This document shows, one piece after another, positions 1-8,260 of a stretch of 64,000 nt of DNA. The position numbers were made by a program, and so were the translations under genes. Each line of letters starts with the position of its first letter. The stretch's first letter is position 1. The stretch is taken from NCBI RefSeq assembly GCF_000718635.1, contig NZ_JOBF01000001.1, positions 62,001 through 126,000 of the forward strand. The letters run 5' to 3'. The DNA is from Streptomyces varsoviensis (GTDB taxonomy: Bacteria; Actinomycetota; Actinomycetes; Streptomycetales; Streptomycetaceae). The notes below the pieces were generated by a model that saw only the letters and a program-made list of their open reading frames with translations, did no database searches and was not told the DNA's origin.

Positions 1-2
1 AG

Positions 3-764
3 GAGATTCTCGACAACGACGATTCGTTTCAGCTCTTCTGCTCCATCGCGGCCGGCGGCGAGAGCCAGGGCGGCTGGGAGAACGGCCGTATCGCCGCCCT
101 CGTCCCCGAGGGCATGCGCGACCTCGCACCGAAGATCGCGCGGCACGGCGCGGACGAGGACAAGCACGGCCGCATCTTCCTCGCCCTGCTGCGCAACCGG
201 GGGCTGGAACCGGTCGAGGTCCCGCCGAGCACCGACTACACGATGCTCCTCGAACGCCGCGGCATCGGCCTCGCCCACGAGCGGCTGCGCGCCGCCGAAC
301 ACCTCACCGAGCAGGACGTCATCACCTACCTCGCGCACAGCCGGGTCACCGAGCAGCGCGCCGCGGACCAGATGGACATGCTGACCGGGCACTTCGGCGA
401 GCACCCGCAGATCGGCCGGGCGATCCGGGTCATCTGCCGCGACGAGGAGAACCACCTCAGCTACTGCCACGAGGAACTGCTCCGCCTCGCCGCCCTCGGA
501 CACGGCCGGGAGATCCATGTGGCCCTGCGCCACAGCGCCCTGGCCGAAATCGCCATCTACCGGGATGTCTCGCTCGCCGTCATGGCCCGCATGGGCCGCA
601 TCCTGGGCTGGCCGCGCCCCAAGGCCGCGGTGCTCGCCGCGGCCATCCGCGCCATGTACGCGTACGAATGGGCCGGTGGCTGGCGGCGGATGGTCAACCT
701 CCGCATGCCCGAGCGCCGCGACGCCCTCGGCGGCCCCGCGCCCCGCGCCGTCGGACTGGCCTGA
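3..764 (+). CDS. Ferritin-like domain protein (5' end cut by window edge)
   Basis: The reading frame is open from base 3, so the N-terminus lies outside the window; the internal ATG at 114 is not the true start. The 253 visible residues are helical and carry the spaced acidic/His pairs of ferritin-like di-iron four-helix bundles: DEDKH near residue 50 and DEENH near residue 150, with Glu residues in the intervening helices. Members of this superfamily bind two irons and act as oxidases or oxygenases. The specific substrate cannot be read from the sequence. It converges on corA across a tandem-repeat spacer. Confidence 0.72.
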   Translation, partial: EILDNDDSFQLFCSIAAGGESQGGWENGRIAALVPEGMRDLAPKIARHGADEDKHGRIFLALLRNRGLEPVEVPPSTDYTMLLERRGIGLAHERLRAAEHLTEQDVITYLAHSRVTEQRAADQMDMLTGHFGEHPQIGRAIRVICRDEENHLSYCHEELLRLAALGHGREIHVALRHSALAEIAIYRDVSLAVMARMGRILGWPRPKAAVLAAAIRAMYAYEWAGGWRRMVNLRMPERRDALGGPAPRAVGLA

Positions 765-775
765 GAGCCCAGCCC

Positions 776-985
776 CACCAGTACGGACCTCCGCGCCGGT
801 ACGAGCCCCCGCGTCCGTACGAGTTCCCGGCACCCGTACGAGCCCCGGCACCCGTACGAGCCCCGGCACCCGTACGAGCCCCCGCGCCCGTACGAGCCCC
901 CGCGCCGGTACGAGCCTCCGCGTCCGTACGAGTCCCCGGACCCGTACGAGCCCCCGCGCCCCGCCCGTACGAGCCCGCGCCTCCG
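776..985. repeat. 18-bp tandem repeat array between convergent genes
   Basis: A GTACGAGCC(C/T)CCG-type unit repeats with GTACG at 781, 799, 817, 836, 854, 872, 890, 908, 926, 944 and 967. The period is 18 bp, with one 19-bp and one 23-bp step. The array lies between the stop of the ferritin-like gene and the stop of corA. The odd step breaks any single reading frame, so it is not an extension of either protein. Confidence 0.9.
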
Positions 986-1023
986 CCTCTGCCGGCGATC
1001 GACCGCCCCTACAGCCATCGCCC

Positions 1024-2019
1024 CTACAGCCATCCCCGCCGCTTGAACAAGCGGTGCAGGCCGAAGACGAGGCCCGCCATGATCAGGACCACCGCCGGAT
1101 AGCTCCAGGAGTACCCCAGTTCCGGCATGTGCTCGAAGTTCATGCCGTATATCCCCGCGACCATCGTCGGGACCGCCGCCATCGCCGCCCAGGCCGAGAT
1201 CTTCCGCATGTCGTCGTTCTGCCGCACGCCGGTCTGCGCGAGATGCGCGGAGAGGATGTCGGAGAGCAGCCGGTCCAGCCCTTCCACGTAGTCGTTCGCG
1301 CGCGTCAGGTGGTCGCTGACGTCGCGGAAGAACGGCTGGGAGGCGGCGTTCACATAGCGCAGGCCGGAGCCGGCGAGCCGGGACATGGGCTCGGCGAGCG
1401 GGCCGGTGGCCCGGCGGAACTCCACGACCTGGCGCTTGAAGGCGTAGATCCGGCCGGCCATGCGCTTGGTGTCGCCGCCGGCCGGGGCGAACACCTCGGC
1501 CTCCAACTCCTCCAGGTCCACCTGGAGCTCCGCCGCCACGTCGATATAGGTGTCGACGACCGCGTCGCTCACCGCGTACATCACCGCCGTGGGGCCGTGC
1601 TGGAGCACCTCGGGGTCGGCTTCCAGCCGGTGCCGCACCTGGGTGAGCGGGTTGCCGTGGCCGTGCCGGACGGTCACCACGAAGGAGTCGCCGACGAAGA
1701 CCATCAGCTCGCCCGTGGCGACCGTATCGGCGTCCTCGTCGTACTCGACCGGCTTGAGGACCAGGAAGAGCGAGTCGTCGTAGACCTCCAGCTTGGGCCG
1801 CTGGTGGGCGGCGAGCGCGTCCTCCACGGCCAGCGGATGCAGGTCGAACTCGGAGGTCACGAGCGAGAATTCGCTTTCCGTGGGCTCGTGCAGCCCGATC
1901 CACAGAAAGGAATGCCCGTCGGCGCGCGCCTCGGCCAGGGCGTCCGAGAAGTCGGCGGGGTGGCCGTCGGTGCGGCGTCCGTCGCGGTAAATGGCACAGT
2001 CCACGATCACGCAGGGCAT
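1024..2019 (-). CDS. corA: CorA-family magnesium/cobalt transporter
   Basis: 331-residue inner-membrane divalent cation channel of the CorA/MIT family. The signature YGMNF loop (GMN) lies between two C-terminal membrane helices; the N-terminal part is the cytoplasmic alpha/beta funnel. The C-terminal tail ends in basic residues (LFKRRGWL). The ATG at 2019 is chosen because GGGGGCGGAAG precedes it at ribosome-binding distance; a longer frame to 2154 reads into non-conserved Arg/Pro-rich sequence. It diverges from the phosphatase gene across 62 bp. Transport of Mg2+ is the family role; Co2+ or Ni2+ use cannot be judged. Confidence 0.9.
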   Translation of the reverse strand: MPCVIVDCAIYRDGRRTDGHPADFSDALAEARADGHSFLWIGLHEPTESEFSLVTSEFDLHPLAVEDALAAHQRPKLEVYDDSLFLVLKPVEYDEDADTVATGELMVFVGDSFVVTVRHGHGNPLTQVRHRLEADPEVLQHGPTAVMYAVSDAVVDTYIDVAAELQVDLEELEAEVFAPAGGDTKRMAGRIYAFKRQVVEFRRATGPLAEPMSRLAGSGLRYVNAASQPFFRDVSDHLTRANDYVEGLDRLLSDILSAHLAQTGVRQNDDMRKISAWAAMAAVPTMVAGIYGMNFEHMPELGYSWSYPAVVLIMAGLVFGLHRLFKRRGWL

Positions 2020-2069
2020 TCTTCCGCCCCCTGTCGCGATGTACACCAGGCCCTGGCAAAGGCGAGTCG

Positions 2070-2075
2070 TAGGCT
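2070..2075 (+). promoter_or_regulatory. -10 box TAGGCT six bases before the phosphatase start (leaderless)
   Basis: TAGGCT is followed by six bases and then the ATG at 2082. A transcription start about seven bases downstream of the hexamer falls on the start codon. No ribosome-binding sequence precedes this ATG, which agrees with a leaderless mRNA. Confidence 0.55.
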
Positions 2076-2081
2076 GGCGCC

Positions 2082-2783
2082 ATGCCCACGTTGATCCTTG
2101 TCCGGCACGGCCGGTCCACCGCCAACACCGGGGGAGTGCTCGCGGGCCGGACACCCGGCATCGCCCTCGACGAGCGCGGCGCGGCCCAGGCGGCCGGGTT
2201 GCCGGCCCGGCTGGCGGGGCTGCCGCTCGCCGCCGCCGTCACCAGCCCCCTCCAGCGCTGCCGGGAGACGCTCGCCCCGCTCCTCGCCGAGCGGCCGGAC
2301 CTCGCCCTGCACGCCGACGACCGGATCGGCGAGTGCGACTACGGCGACTGGTCCGGGCGCAAGCTCGCGGAGCTCTTCGACGAACCGCTGATGACCGTCG
2401 TCCAGCAGCACCCGTCCGCCGCGGCCTTCCCCGGCGGCGAGTCCATACGGCAGATGCAGGCGCGCGCGGTGGACGCCGTCCGCGAGTGGAACCAGCGGGT
2501 CGAGGACGAGCACGGCGCTGACGCCGTCTACCTCATGTGCACGCACGGCGACATCGTGAAGGCCATCGTCGCCGACGCCCTCGGCACCCACCTCGACCTG
2601 TTCCAGCGCATCGCCGTCGACCCCTGCTCGGTGACCGCGATCCGGTACACGCCCATGCGCCCGTTCCTGCTGCGCCTCGGCGACACCGGCGACTTCGCCG
2701 GCCTGCTGCCGCCCGAGGGGCCCTCCGCCGAGGGCGGCGAGGCGGGTGACGCGGCGGTGGGCGGCGGCTCCGGAGCGCCGTGA
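2082..2783 (+). CDS. Histidine phosphatase family protein (MSMEG_4193 type)
   Basis: 233 residues. The RHG catalytic motif is at residues 8-10 (catalytic His9), and the second active-site His is in CTHGDI near residue 150, as in the phosphoglycerate-mutase-like branch. The C-terminal 25 residues are a Gly/Glu/Ala-rich tail. In actinobacteria this subfamily sits beside the DUF3090 and SCO1664-type genes and mshC, as here. The substrate is unknown; a phosphatase rather than a glycolytic mutase is the better guess from size and context. Confidence 0.85.
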   Translation: MPTLILVRHGRSTANTGGVLAGRTPGIALDERGAAQAAGLPARLAGLPLAAAVTSPLQRCRETLAPLLAERPDLALHADDRIGECDYGDWSGRKLAELFDEPLMTVVQQHPSAAAFPGGESIRQMQARAVDAVREWNQRVEDEHGADAVYLMCTHGDIVKAIVADALGTHLDLFQRIAVDPCSVTAIRYTPMRPFLLRLGDTGDFAGLLPPEGPSAEGGEAGDAAVGGGSGAP

Positions 2784-2866
2784 TCGACGGGCGCAGTAGG
2801 GTGGTGGCGCGGAGTCGGGCGACCCGAGCACGACCCGAGCGCCACCCGAGACGGCCCTAGGCCGTG

Positions 2867-2895
2867 TTGCTGACCATTCTGTATATTTCTTAGCT
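2867..2895 (+). promoter_or_regulatory. Candidate promoter of the DUF3090 gene
   Basis: TTGCTG (2867-2872) and TTAGCT (2890-2895) are spaced by 17 bases in an unusually AT-rich stretch, 31 bases upstream of the TTG start. The match is to the vegetative sigma consensus only. Just upstream, CGACCCGAGC is directly repeated. Confidence 0.45.
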
Positions 2896-2925
2896 TTCGC
2901 AGTCGATGACAAATGGAGCAGGACG

Positions 2926-3516
2926 TTGTCCCGTCAGGTGTTCCTCTACGACCCGCCGGACCGCTTCGTCGCCGGCACGGTCGGGCTGCCTGGCCGCCGT
3001 GCCTTCTTCCTGCAAGCCACCGCGGCCGGCCGGACGACCAGCGTCGCGCTGGAGAAGACGCAGGTCGAGGCGCTCGCCGAGCGCATCGACGAACTCCTCG
3101 ACGAGGTGGTGCGCCGCACCGGGGGCAATGCCCCGGTGCCGGCCGTCGCCCCCGCCGAGGTCGCCGACACCGCGCCCCTGGACACCCCCGTCGAGGAGGA
3201 GTTCCGGGTCGGCACCATGGCCCTGGCCTGGGACGGCGAGGAGCAGCGCATGGTGGTCGAGGCGCAGGCCCTCGTCGAGCTCGACGCCGACTCCGAGGAA
3301 GACCTCGCCGAGGCCGAGGAGCGGCTGCTCCAGGACGAGGCGAACGGTCCGCCGATGCTCCGCGTACGGCTCACCGGGCTGATGGCCCGCGAATTCGCCA
3401 AGCGCGCCCTGGAACTCGTCAACGCCGGCCGCCCGCCGTGCCCGCTGTGCAGTCTGCCGCTCGACCCGGAGGGACACGTATGCCCGCGCCAGAACGGATA
3501 TCGCCGCGGGGCGTGA
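2926..3516 (+). CDS. DUF3090 family protein
   Basis: 196 residues starting at a TTG, supported by GGAGCAGGA just upstream and by the conserved N-terminus SRQVFLYDPPDRFVAGTVG. The C-terminus has a zinc-knuckle-like set, CPLC...HVC, between about residues 172 and 188. The middle is acidic (EEDLAEAEER). No enzymatic function is established for the family. Its fixed neighbours (histidine phosphatase before, kinase-fold protein after) suggest one shared process. The next gene overlaps its end, so the two are translationally coupled. Confidence 0.85.
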   Translation: MSRQVFLYDPPDRFVAGTVGLPGRRAFFLQATAAGRTTSVALEKTQVEALAERIDELLDEVVRRTGGNAPVPAVAPAEVADTAPLDTPVEEEFRVGTMALAWDGEEQRMVVEAQALVELDADSEEDLAEAEERLLQDEANGPPMLRVRLTGLMAREFAKRALELVNAGRPPCPLCSLPLDPEGHVCPRQNGYRRGA

Positions 3517-4424
3517 CGCCGCCGCCGGAGCTGCTGGCGCTCGGCGAGCTGACGGTGCACGGGAGGGTGCGGGAGGCGTCCAACGCGGTGCTGTACTGCA
3601 CGGTCGCGTACGAGGGCCACAGCGCGGCCTGCGTCTACAAGCCGGTGGCGGGGGAGCGGCCCCTGTGGGACTTCCCCGACGGCACCCTCGCGCAGCGCGA
3701 GGTGGCGGCGTACGAGCTGTCCGAGGCCATGGGCTGGAGCCTGATCCCGCAGACCGTGCTGCGCGACGGGCCGTACGGGCAGGGCATGTGCCAGTTGTGG
3801 ATCGAGCCTTCGGCCGACGGTCTCGGTGACGGCGATGTCGGTGACGCCGACGGCCTCGGTGGCGATGACGGCGATGGCGGCGATGTCGACGGAAATGGCA
3901 CCGGCGACGGCGGCCGCTCCGAGGCGATCGGGCTCGGCGGCGGCGGGCTGCTGGCGCTGATCGACGGCGAGGAGCCCGGCCCCGGCTGGAAGGCCATCGG
4001 TTTCGCCGAGGTCGGCGAGGGCCGCACCGCGCTGCTGGTGCACGCGGACGACGTGCGGCTGCGCAGGCTGGCCGTGCTCGACGCCGTGATCAACAACGGC
4101 GACCGCAAGGGCGGCCATCTCCTGCCCGCCTCCGATGGTCACTTTTACGCCATCGATCACGGCGTGACCTTCAACGCGGACGACAAGCTGCGCACCCTGC
4201 TGTGGGGCTGGGCGGGCGAGCCGCTGCCCGCGGAGGCGCTGGACGCGCTGCGGCGGCTTTCGGCCGACCTCGCCGACGGCGGGCCGCTCGTCGCCCGACT
4301 GGCCGAACTGATCACCGCCGCCGAGATCGACGCCCTCAGGGGCCGCGTCGCCGATCTTCTGCGGACCGGGCGACACCCCGTGCCCAGCGGGGAGTGGCCC
4401 GCGATCCCCTGGCCGCCGGTCTGA
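3480..4424 (+). CDS. SCO1664-family protein, phosphatidylinositol 3/4-kinase-like fold
   Basis: 314 residues. Kinase-like landmarks are visible: CVYKPVAGERPLW (nucleotide-binding Lys region, about residue 50), INNGDRKGGHLL (catalytic-loop-like) and AIDHGVTF (metal-binding DFG-like). The substrate may be a lipid, protein or small molecule and is not known. The ATG at 3480 follows GGAGGG and overlaps the DUF3090 gene by 37 bases; a GTG at 3513 would overlap by only four. Residues 113-145 are an Asp/Gly-rich low-complexity insert placed between the two lobes, which is unusual. Confidence 0.8.
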   Translation: MPAPERISPRGVTPPPELLALGELTVHGRVREASNAVLYCTVAYEGHSAACVYKPVAGERPLWDFPDGTLAQREVAAYELSEAMGWSLIPQTVLRDGPYGQGMCQLWIEPSADGLGDGDVGDADGLGGDDGDGGDVDGNGTGDGGRSEAIGLGGGGLLALIDGEEPGPGWKAIGFAEVGEGRTALLVHADDVRLRRLAVLDAVINNGDRKGGHLLPASDGHFYAIDHGVTFNADDKLRTLLWGWAGEPLPAEALDALRRLSADLADGGPLVARLAELITAAEIDALRGRVADLLRTGRHPVPSGEWPAIPWPPV

Positions 4425-4508
4425 CCTTGCACGCGGGCGAGGTCCGCGCAAGACCGCCTATCGAGCCAACGACCGCTATCCGGTTCGTATACGGACACTG
4501 CATCCGGT

Positions 4509-4514
4509 TACGCT
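4509..4514 (+). promoter_or_regulatory. -10-like box TACGCT six bases before mshC
   Basis: TACGCT, six bases, then ATG at 4521: the same spacing as at 2070, 25117 and 41639. There is no ribosome-binding sequence before the ATG. The 8-bp palindrome CGTATACG (4486-4493) lies where a -35 would be. Confidence 0.42.
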
Positions 4515-4520
4515 CAAGGC

Positions 4521-5750
4521 ATGTATGCCTGGCCCGCTTCTGAGGTGCCCGCCCTGCCTGGCAGTGGCCGCGACCTCCGAATCCACGACACCGCGACCGG
4601 CGGCCGAGTCACCCTCGCCCCCGGTCCCGTCGCCCGTATCTACGTCTGCGGCATCACGCCCTACGACGCCACCCATATGGGGCACGCGGCGACCTACAAC
4701 GCGTTCGACCTCGTGCAGCGCGTGTGGCTCGACACCAAGCGGCAGGTTCAGTACGTCCAGAACGTCACCGACGTCGACGATCCGCTGCTGGAGCGGGCCG
4801 TGCGCGACGGCCAGGACTGGACAGCCCTCGCCGAGCGCGAGACGGCCCTGTTCCGCGAGGACATGACCGCGCTGCGCATGCTCCCGCCCCAGCACTACGT
4901 CGGCGCCGTCGAATCCATACCCGGCATCGTCCCCCTCGTCGAGCGGCTGCGCGACATCGGCGCCGCCTACGAACTCGACGGCGACGTCTACTTCTCCGTC
5001 GAGTCCGACCCGCACTTCGGCGGCGTCTCCGGGCTCGACGCCGAGGCCATGCGGCTGCTCTCCGCCGAGCGCGGCGGCGACCCCGAGCGGCCCGGCAAGA
5101 AGAACCCCCTCGACCCGATGCTGTGGATGGCCGCCCGCGAGGGCGAGCCGAGCTGGGACGGCGCCTCGCTTGGCCGGGGCCGCCCCGGCTGGCACATCGA
5201 GTGTGTGGCCATCGCCCTCGACCACCTCGGCATGGGCTTCGACGTCCAGGGCGGCGGCTCCGACCTCGCCTTCCCGCACCACGAGATGGGTGCCTCCCAC
5301 GCCCAGGCGCTGACCGGCGAGTACCCCTTCGCCAAGGCGTACGTCCACGCCGGCATGGTCGGCCTGGACGGCGAGAAGATGTCCAAGTCCAAGGGCAACC
5401 TCGTCTTCGTCTCCCAACTGCGCCGGGACGGCGTGGACCCCGTCGCCATCCGGCTCGCGCTCCTCGCCCACCACTACCGCGCGGACTGGGAGTGGACGGA
5501 CGGCGTCCTCGCGGAGGCCGTGGAGCGGCTCGGCCGCTGGCGCGCCGCCGTCTCGCGCCCCGACGGGCCGTCGGCCGACGCGCTCGTCGAGGAGATCCGC
5601 GAGGCGCTCGCGGACGACCTCGACGCGCCGGCCGCGCTCGCGGCGGTCGACCGCTGGGCCGCCGCGCAGGCCGCCGGCGGCGGCGCCGACGAGGGCGCGC
5701 CCGGCGTGGTCTCCCGCGCCGTCGACGCGCTGCTCGGCGTGGCGCTCTGA
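4521..5750 (+). CDS. mshC: MshC, cysteine:GlcN-Ins ligase of mycothiol synthesis
   Basis: 409 residues. It joins cysteine to glucosaminyl-inositol using ATP, the third step in making mycothiol, the actinobacterial thiol buffer. It is a class I cysteinyl-tRNA-synthetase paralogue. Visible are [14 protein letters not shown] (HIGH-like motif with the zinc-ligand Cys, residues about 43-56), [12 protein letters not shown], and KMSKSKGN near residue 290. The protein is shorter than a CysRS because the tRNA-binding C-terminus is missing, as expected for MshC. A strong terminator follows at once. Confidence 0.95.
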   Translation: MYAWPASEVPALPGSGRDLRIHDTATGGRVTLAPGPVARIYVCGITPYDATHMGHAATYNAFDLVQRVWLDTKRQVQYVQNVTDVDDPLLERAVRDGQDWTALAERETALFREDMTALRMLPPQHYVGAVESIPGIVPLVERLRDIGAAYELDGDVYFSVESDPHFGGVSGLDAEAMRLLSAERGGDPERPGKKNPLDPMLWMAAREGEPSWDGASLGRGRPGWHIECVAIALDHLGMGFDVQGGGSDLAFPHHEMGASHAQALTGEYPFAKAYVHAGMVGLDGEKMSKSKGNLVFVSQLRRDGVDPVAIRLALLAHHYRADWEWTDGVLAEAVERLGRWRAAVSRPDGPSADALVEEIREALADDLDAPAALAAVDRWAAAQAAGGGADEGAPGVVSRAVDALLGVAL

Positions 5751-5768
5751 CGGGACCGGGTACGGGCA

Positions 5769-5801
5769 GGGGCGCTTCCCATCGCGGGAAGCGCCCCTTT
5801 T
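5769..5801 (+). terminator. Intrinsic terminator after mshC
   Basis: A perfect 12-bp stem (GGGGCGCTTCCC / GGGAAGCGCCCC) with a five-base loop, followed by TTTT, begins 19 bases after the mshC stop. Confidence 0.9.
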
Positions 5802-5802
5802 C

Positions 5803-5870
5803 ACGCGCCTGGGCGCCCTTCTACGTGCTTGGGCGCCCGGTCTTACGTACTTGGGTGCCCTCTATGCGAC
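5803..5870. repeat. Three degenerate copies of a CTTGGGCGCCC unit
   Basis: CCTGGGCGCCCTTCTACG, CTTGGGCGCCCGGTCTTACG and CTTGGGTGCCCTC follow each other at about 21-bp steps between the mshC terminator and the PAC2 stop codon. Each copy holds the palindrome GGGCGCCC or its decayed form. Confidence 0.6.
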
Positions 5871-5880
5871 GGGCCGCCCC

Positions 5881-6996
5881 TCAGTCCTCGCCGTCCTTCT
5901 TCTCGTCCCCGTCGGACCCGGCGCGCTTGCCGCCGTCGTCGCCCTTGTCGTTTCCGTCGCCCCCGTTGGGGCCGTCCTTGGCGTCGCGGTCCGGGTCGCG
6001 GCCGGGGCCCGGGCGGAGCCCCGGCGGCTCGTCCTTCGCCGTCGGCTTGCGCGGGCGCGTACGGCCGCTGGACGTGTCCCGGAGATACGATCCGTCGCGG
6101 CCGTCCGCGACGCCGCCCTCCGTGGCGTGCCCGCCCGGCTGGCCCGGTCCCGGCTGGCCGTCGCGCCGCCGCAGATAGCGCTCGAACTCGCGGGCGATGG
6201 CCTCGCCGGACGCCTCCGGCAGCTCGGCCGTGTCCCGCGCCTCCTCCAGCGACTGCACATACTCCGCGACCTCGCTGTCCTCCGCCGCGAGCTGGTCCAC
6301 GCCCAACTGCCAGGCGCGGGCGTCCTCCGCCAGCTCCCCGAGCGGTACGCGCAGGTCGATGAGGTCTTCGAGCCGGTTGAGCAGGGCCAGGGTGGCCTTC
6401 GGGTTCGGCGGCTGCGACACGTAGTGCGGCACCGCCGCCCACAGGCTCACGGCCGGCACGCCCGCGTGCGTGCACGCTTCCTGGAGGATGCCCACGATGC
6501 CGGTCGGGCCCTCGTACCGGGTCTCCTCCAGATCCATGGTGCGCGCCAGGTCCGCGTCGGAGGTCACGCCGCTGACCGGGACCGGCCGGGTGTGCGGGGT
6601 GTCGCCGAGCAGCGCGCCGAGCACCACGACCATCTCGACGCCCAGCTCGTGCGCGAAGCCCAGGATCTCGTTGCAGTACGAGCGCCAGCGCATGCTCGGC
6701 TCGATGCCGCGCACCAGCACGAGGTCGCGCGGCTTCGCGCCGCCGGTGCGGACCACGGAGAGCCGGGTCGTCGGCCAGGTGACCTTGCGGACCCCGCCGT
6801 CCAGCCACACCGTGGGCCGGTTGACCTGGAAGTCGTAGTAGTCCTCGGCGTCGAGCGCCGCGAAGACCTCGCCCTTCCACTCCCGGTCCAGGTGCCCGAC
6901 CGCGGAGGAGGCGGCGTCGCCGGCGTCGTTCCACCCTTCGAAGGCACAGATCATGACCGGGTCGATCAGCTCGGGAACCCCCTCAAGCTCGATCAC
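5881..6996 (-). CDS. PAC2 family protein
   Basis: 371 residues. The start is a GTG at 6996 behind AAGGGAG. The first 270 residues match the PAC2 (proteasome assembly chaperone 2-like) fold: CAFEGWNDAGDAAS near residue 18, ARTMDLEETRYEGPTGI near 155, and VSLWAAVPHYVSQPPNPKA near 195. In bacteria the family is of unknown role, often annotated as an ATP-grasp-associated or carboxylate-amine-ligase-like protein. The last 100 residues are a disordered Gly/Asp/Lys/Pro tail. The gene lies 20 kb from the proteasome genes, so a link by name alone would be weak. Confidence 0.85.
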   Translation of the reverse strand: MIELEGVPELIDPVMICAFEGWNDAGDAASSAVGHLDREWKGEVFAALDAEDYYDFQVNRPTVWLDGGVRKVTWPTTRLSVVRTGGAKPRDLVLVRGIEPSMRWRSYCNEILGFAHELGVEMVVVLGALLGDTPHTRPVPVSGVTSDADLARTMDLEETRYEGPTGIVGILQEACTHAGVPAVSLWAAVPHYVSQPPNPKATLALLNRLEDLIDLRVPLGELAEDARAWQLGVDQLAAEDSEVAEYVQSLEEARDTAELPEASGEAIAREFERYLRRRDGQPGPGQPGGHATEGGVADGRDGSYLRDTSSGRTRPRKPTAKDEPPGLRPGPGRDPDRDAKDGPNGGDGNDKGDDGGKRAGSDGDEKKDGED

Positions 6997-7341
6997 CCAG
7001 CGCTCCCTTCCGACCGGGGCGGACGGCTCGTGCCGCTTCCGGTTCGCAGTTCCAGTACATGCGCCCCAAGCCTACGGCTTCCAGGGCCCCTCACCGCAGC
7101 CCCTGTGCACGGACGAGTACCCATTCATCCGAGGTGTCTCCGGGCCTCTCCCGGCCAACTTCACTTGCACCACAACTGTCGCCTTCCAGGGCGGTACGGC
7201 ACCCGAAACGTCCGACGTCCCCGCGGCCCCTGATGACCGCCTCACGACCGCCTCACGACCGCCTCGCGACCGCCACTCGACCGTCGGACGAGCGCCGCGG
7301 GCGGGGCCCTGGCGCGGGCCGCCCCGGGGCGGCGCGGAACG
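6997..7341. other. Spacer: PAC2 promoter side and an 11-bp repeat
   Basis: 345 bases without a gene. On the minus strand a TAGGCT -10 box (7074 to 7069) lies about 70 bases upstream of the PAC2 GTG. At 7231-7283, GACCGCCTCAC-type units repeat four times at 11-bp steps, close to the end of the FadR-type gene. I see no small ORF with a ribosome-binding site. Confidence 0.6.
7231..7283. repeat. 11-bp tandem repeat (ACGACCGCCTC, four copies)
   Basis: Copies read GATGACCGCCTC, ACGACCGCCTC, ACGACCGCCTC, GCGACCGCCAC and decay to the right. The 11-bp period puts each copy on the same helix face. It lies downstream of the minus-strand regulator gene. Confidence 0.75.
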
Positions 7342-8013
7342 CTACAGGGTCGAGCGCAGCCACTGCTCCACGCTCGCGATGTGCACCGTCGCCCAGGACC
7401 GGGCCGCCTCCACGTCGCGGTCCCGCAGCGCGCCCAGGATCGCCCGGTGCTCGTGCAGGGTGCGGCTCACCGCGTCCTCCTGGGTCAGCCCGCGCCACAC
7501 CCGCGCGCGCGTGGTCGGTCCGGAGAGCCCGTCCAGCAGCGAGCACAGCACCGAGTTGCCGGCCGCCTGGACGATGCGGCGGTGGAACTCCAGATCGCAG
7601 GCGACCAGTTCCTCCACGGAGGGCCGCGGCCCCAGGGCGTCCAACTGGGCGCCGAGCGCGTCCAGGGCGGCGTCGTCGATGCGCGCGCAGGCCATCGCCG
7701 TGGCCGCCGGCTCCAGGATGCGGCGGACCGCCAGGAACTCCAGCACGGTGTCGTCCCGGTGGAAGTCGACGACGAAGCTCAGCGCCTCCAGCAGGAGCTG
7801 CGGATCGAGGCTCGTGACGTACGTGCCGTCGCCCTGGCGCACGTCCAGGATGCGGATCAGCGACAGCGCCCGTACGGCCTCGCGCAGCGAGTTGCGGGAC
7901 AGGCCCAGCTCCGCCGCGAGTTCGCTCTCCTTGGGCAGCCGGTCGCCCGGCCGCAGCGCCCCGGAGACGATCATCCCCTTGATCTTCTCGATCGCCTCGT
8001 CAGTGACCGCCAT
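7342..8013 (-). CDS. FadR/GntR-family (FCD) transcription regulator
   Basis: 223 residues. The N-terminal winged helix-turn-helix (residues 1-75, with LPKESELAAELGLSRNSLREAVRAL) is followed by an all-helical FCD ligand domain with the metal-binding pattern: Asp in VACDLEFHRRI and later His residues near HEHRAIL. The ATG at 8013 follows GGGGAGGG; the longer frame to 8226 runs through non-conserved sequence. A near-perfect palindrome at 8087-8101 is probably its own operator. The regulated sugar acid or organic acid is not evident, because the flanking genes are not transporters. Confidence 0.85.
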   Translation of the reverse strand: MAVTDEAIEKIKGMIVSGALRPGDRLPKESELAAELGLSRNSLREAVRALSLIRILDVRQGDGTYVTSLDPQLLLEALSFVVDFHRDDTVLEFLAVRRILEPAATAMACARIDDAALDALGAQLDALGPRPSVEELVACDLEFHRRIVQAAGNSVLCSLLDGLSGPTTRARVWRGLTQEDAVSRTLHEHRAILGALRDRDVEAARSWATVHIASVEQWLRSTL

Positions 8014-8086
8014 CTTGACCCTCCCCGCGCCGGACCCGGACGGACTCGACGCGCCGCCGCTCCCGTGCCGTCTCGGCACCCCGTCG

Positions 8087-8101
8087 ATACATCCGATGTA
8101 T
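8087..8101. promoter_or_regulatory. Palindromic operator ATACATCCGATGTAT upstream of the FadR-type gene
   Basis: Six-base arms ATACAT / ATGTAT separated by CCG, 74 bases upstream of the regulator ATG. FCD regulators commonly bind sites of this shape and repress themselves. Confidence 0.65.
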
Positions 8102-8260
8102 GGCCTCATTATGGACCTGCCGTCCCCCGAGTTCCCCGGTGCACACCTCGACCGCGTTCCGGCGGAGCCGGTGACCGGCGGCCCCGCCCGGGCCGCCGGT
8201 GTGGCCGAAAACCGTACGTCCGTCACCCGGCGCGGGCCCCGCGCGGACCGGCCGGGGCGC

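Noticed and set aside
776..985. Pro/Tyr-rich protein (YEPPRPYE repeats) encoded by the 18-bp array
   Set aside because: The repeat-like peptide appears in a frame without a start of its own, and the 19-bp step breaks the frame.
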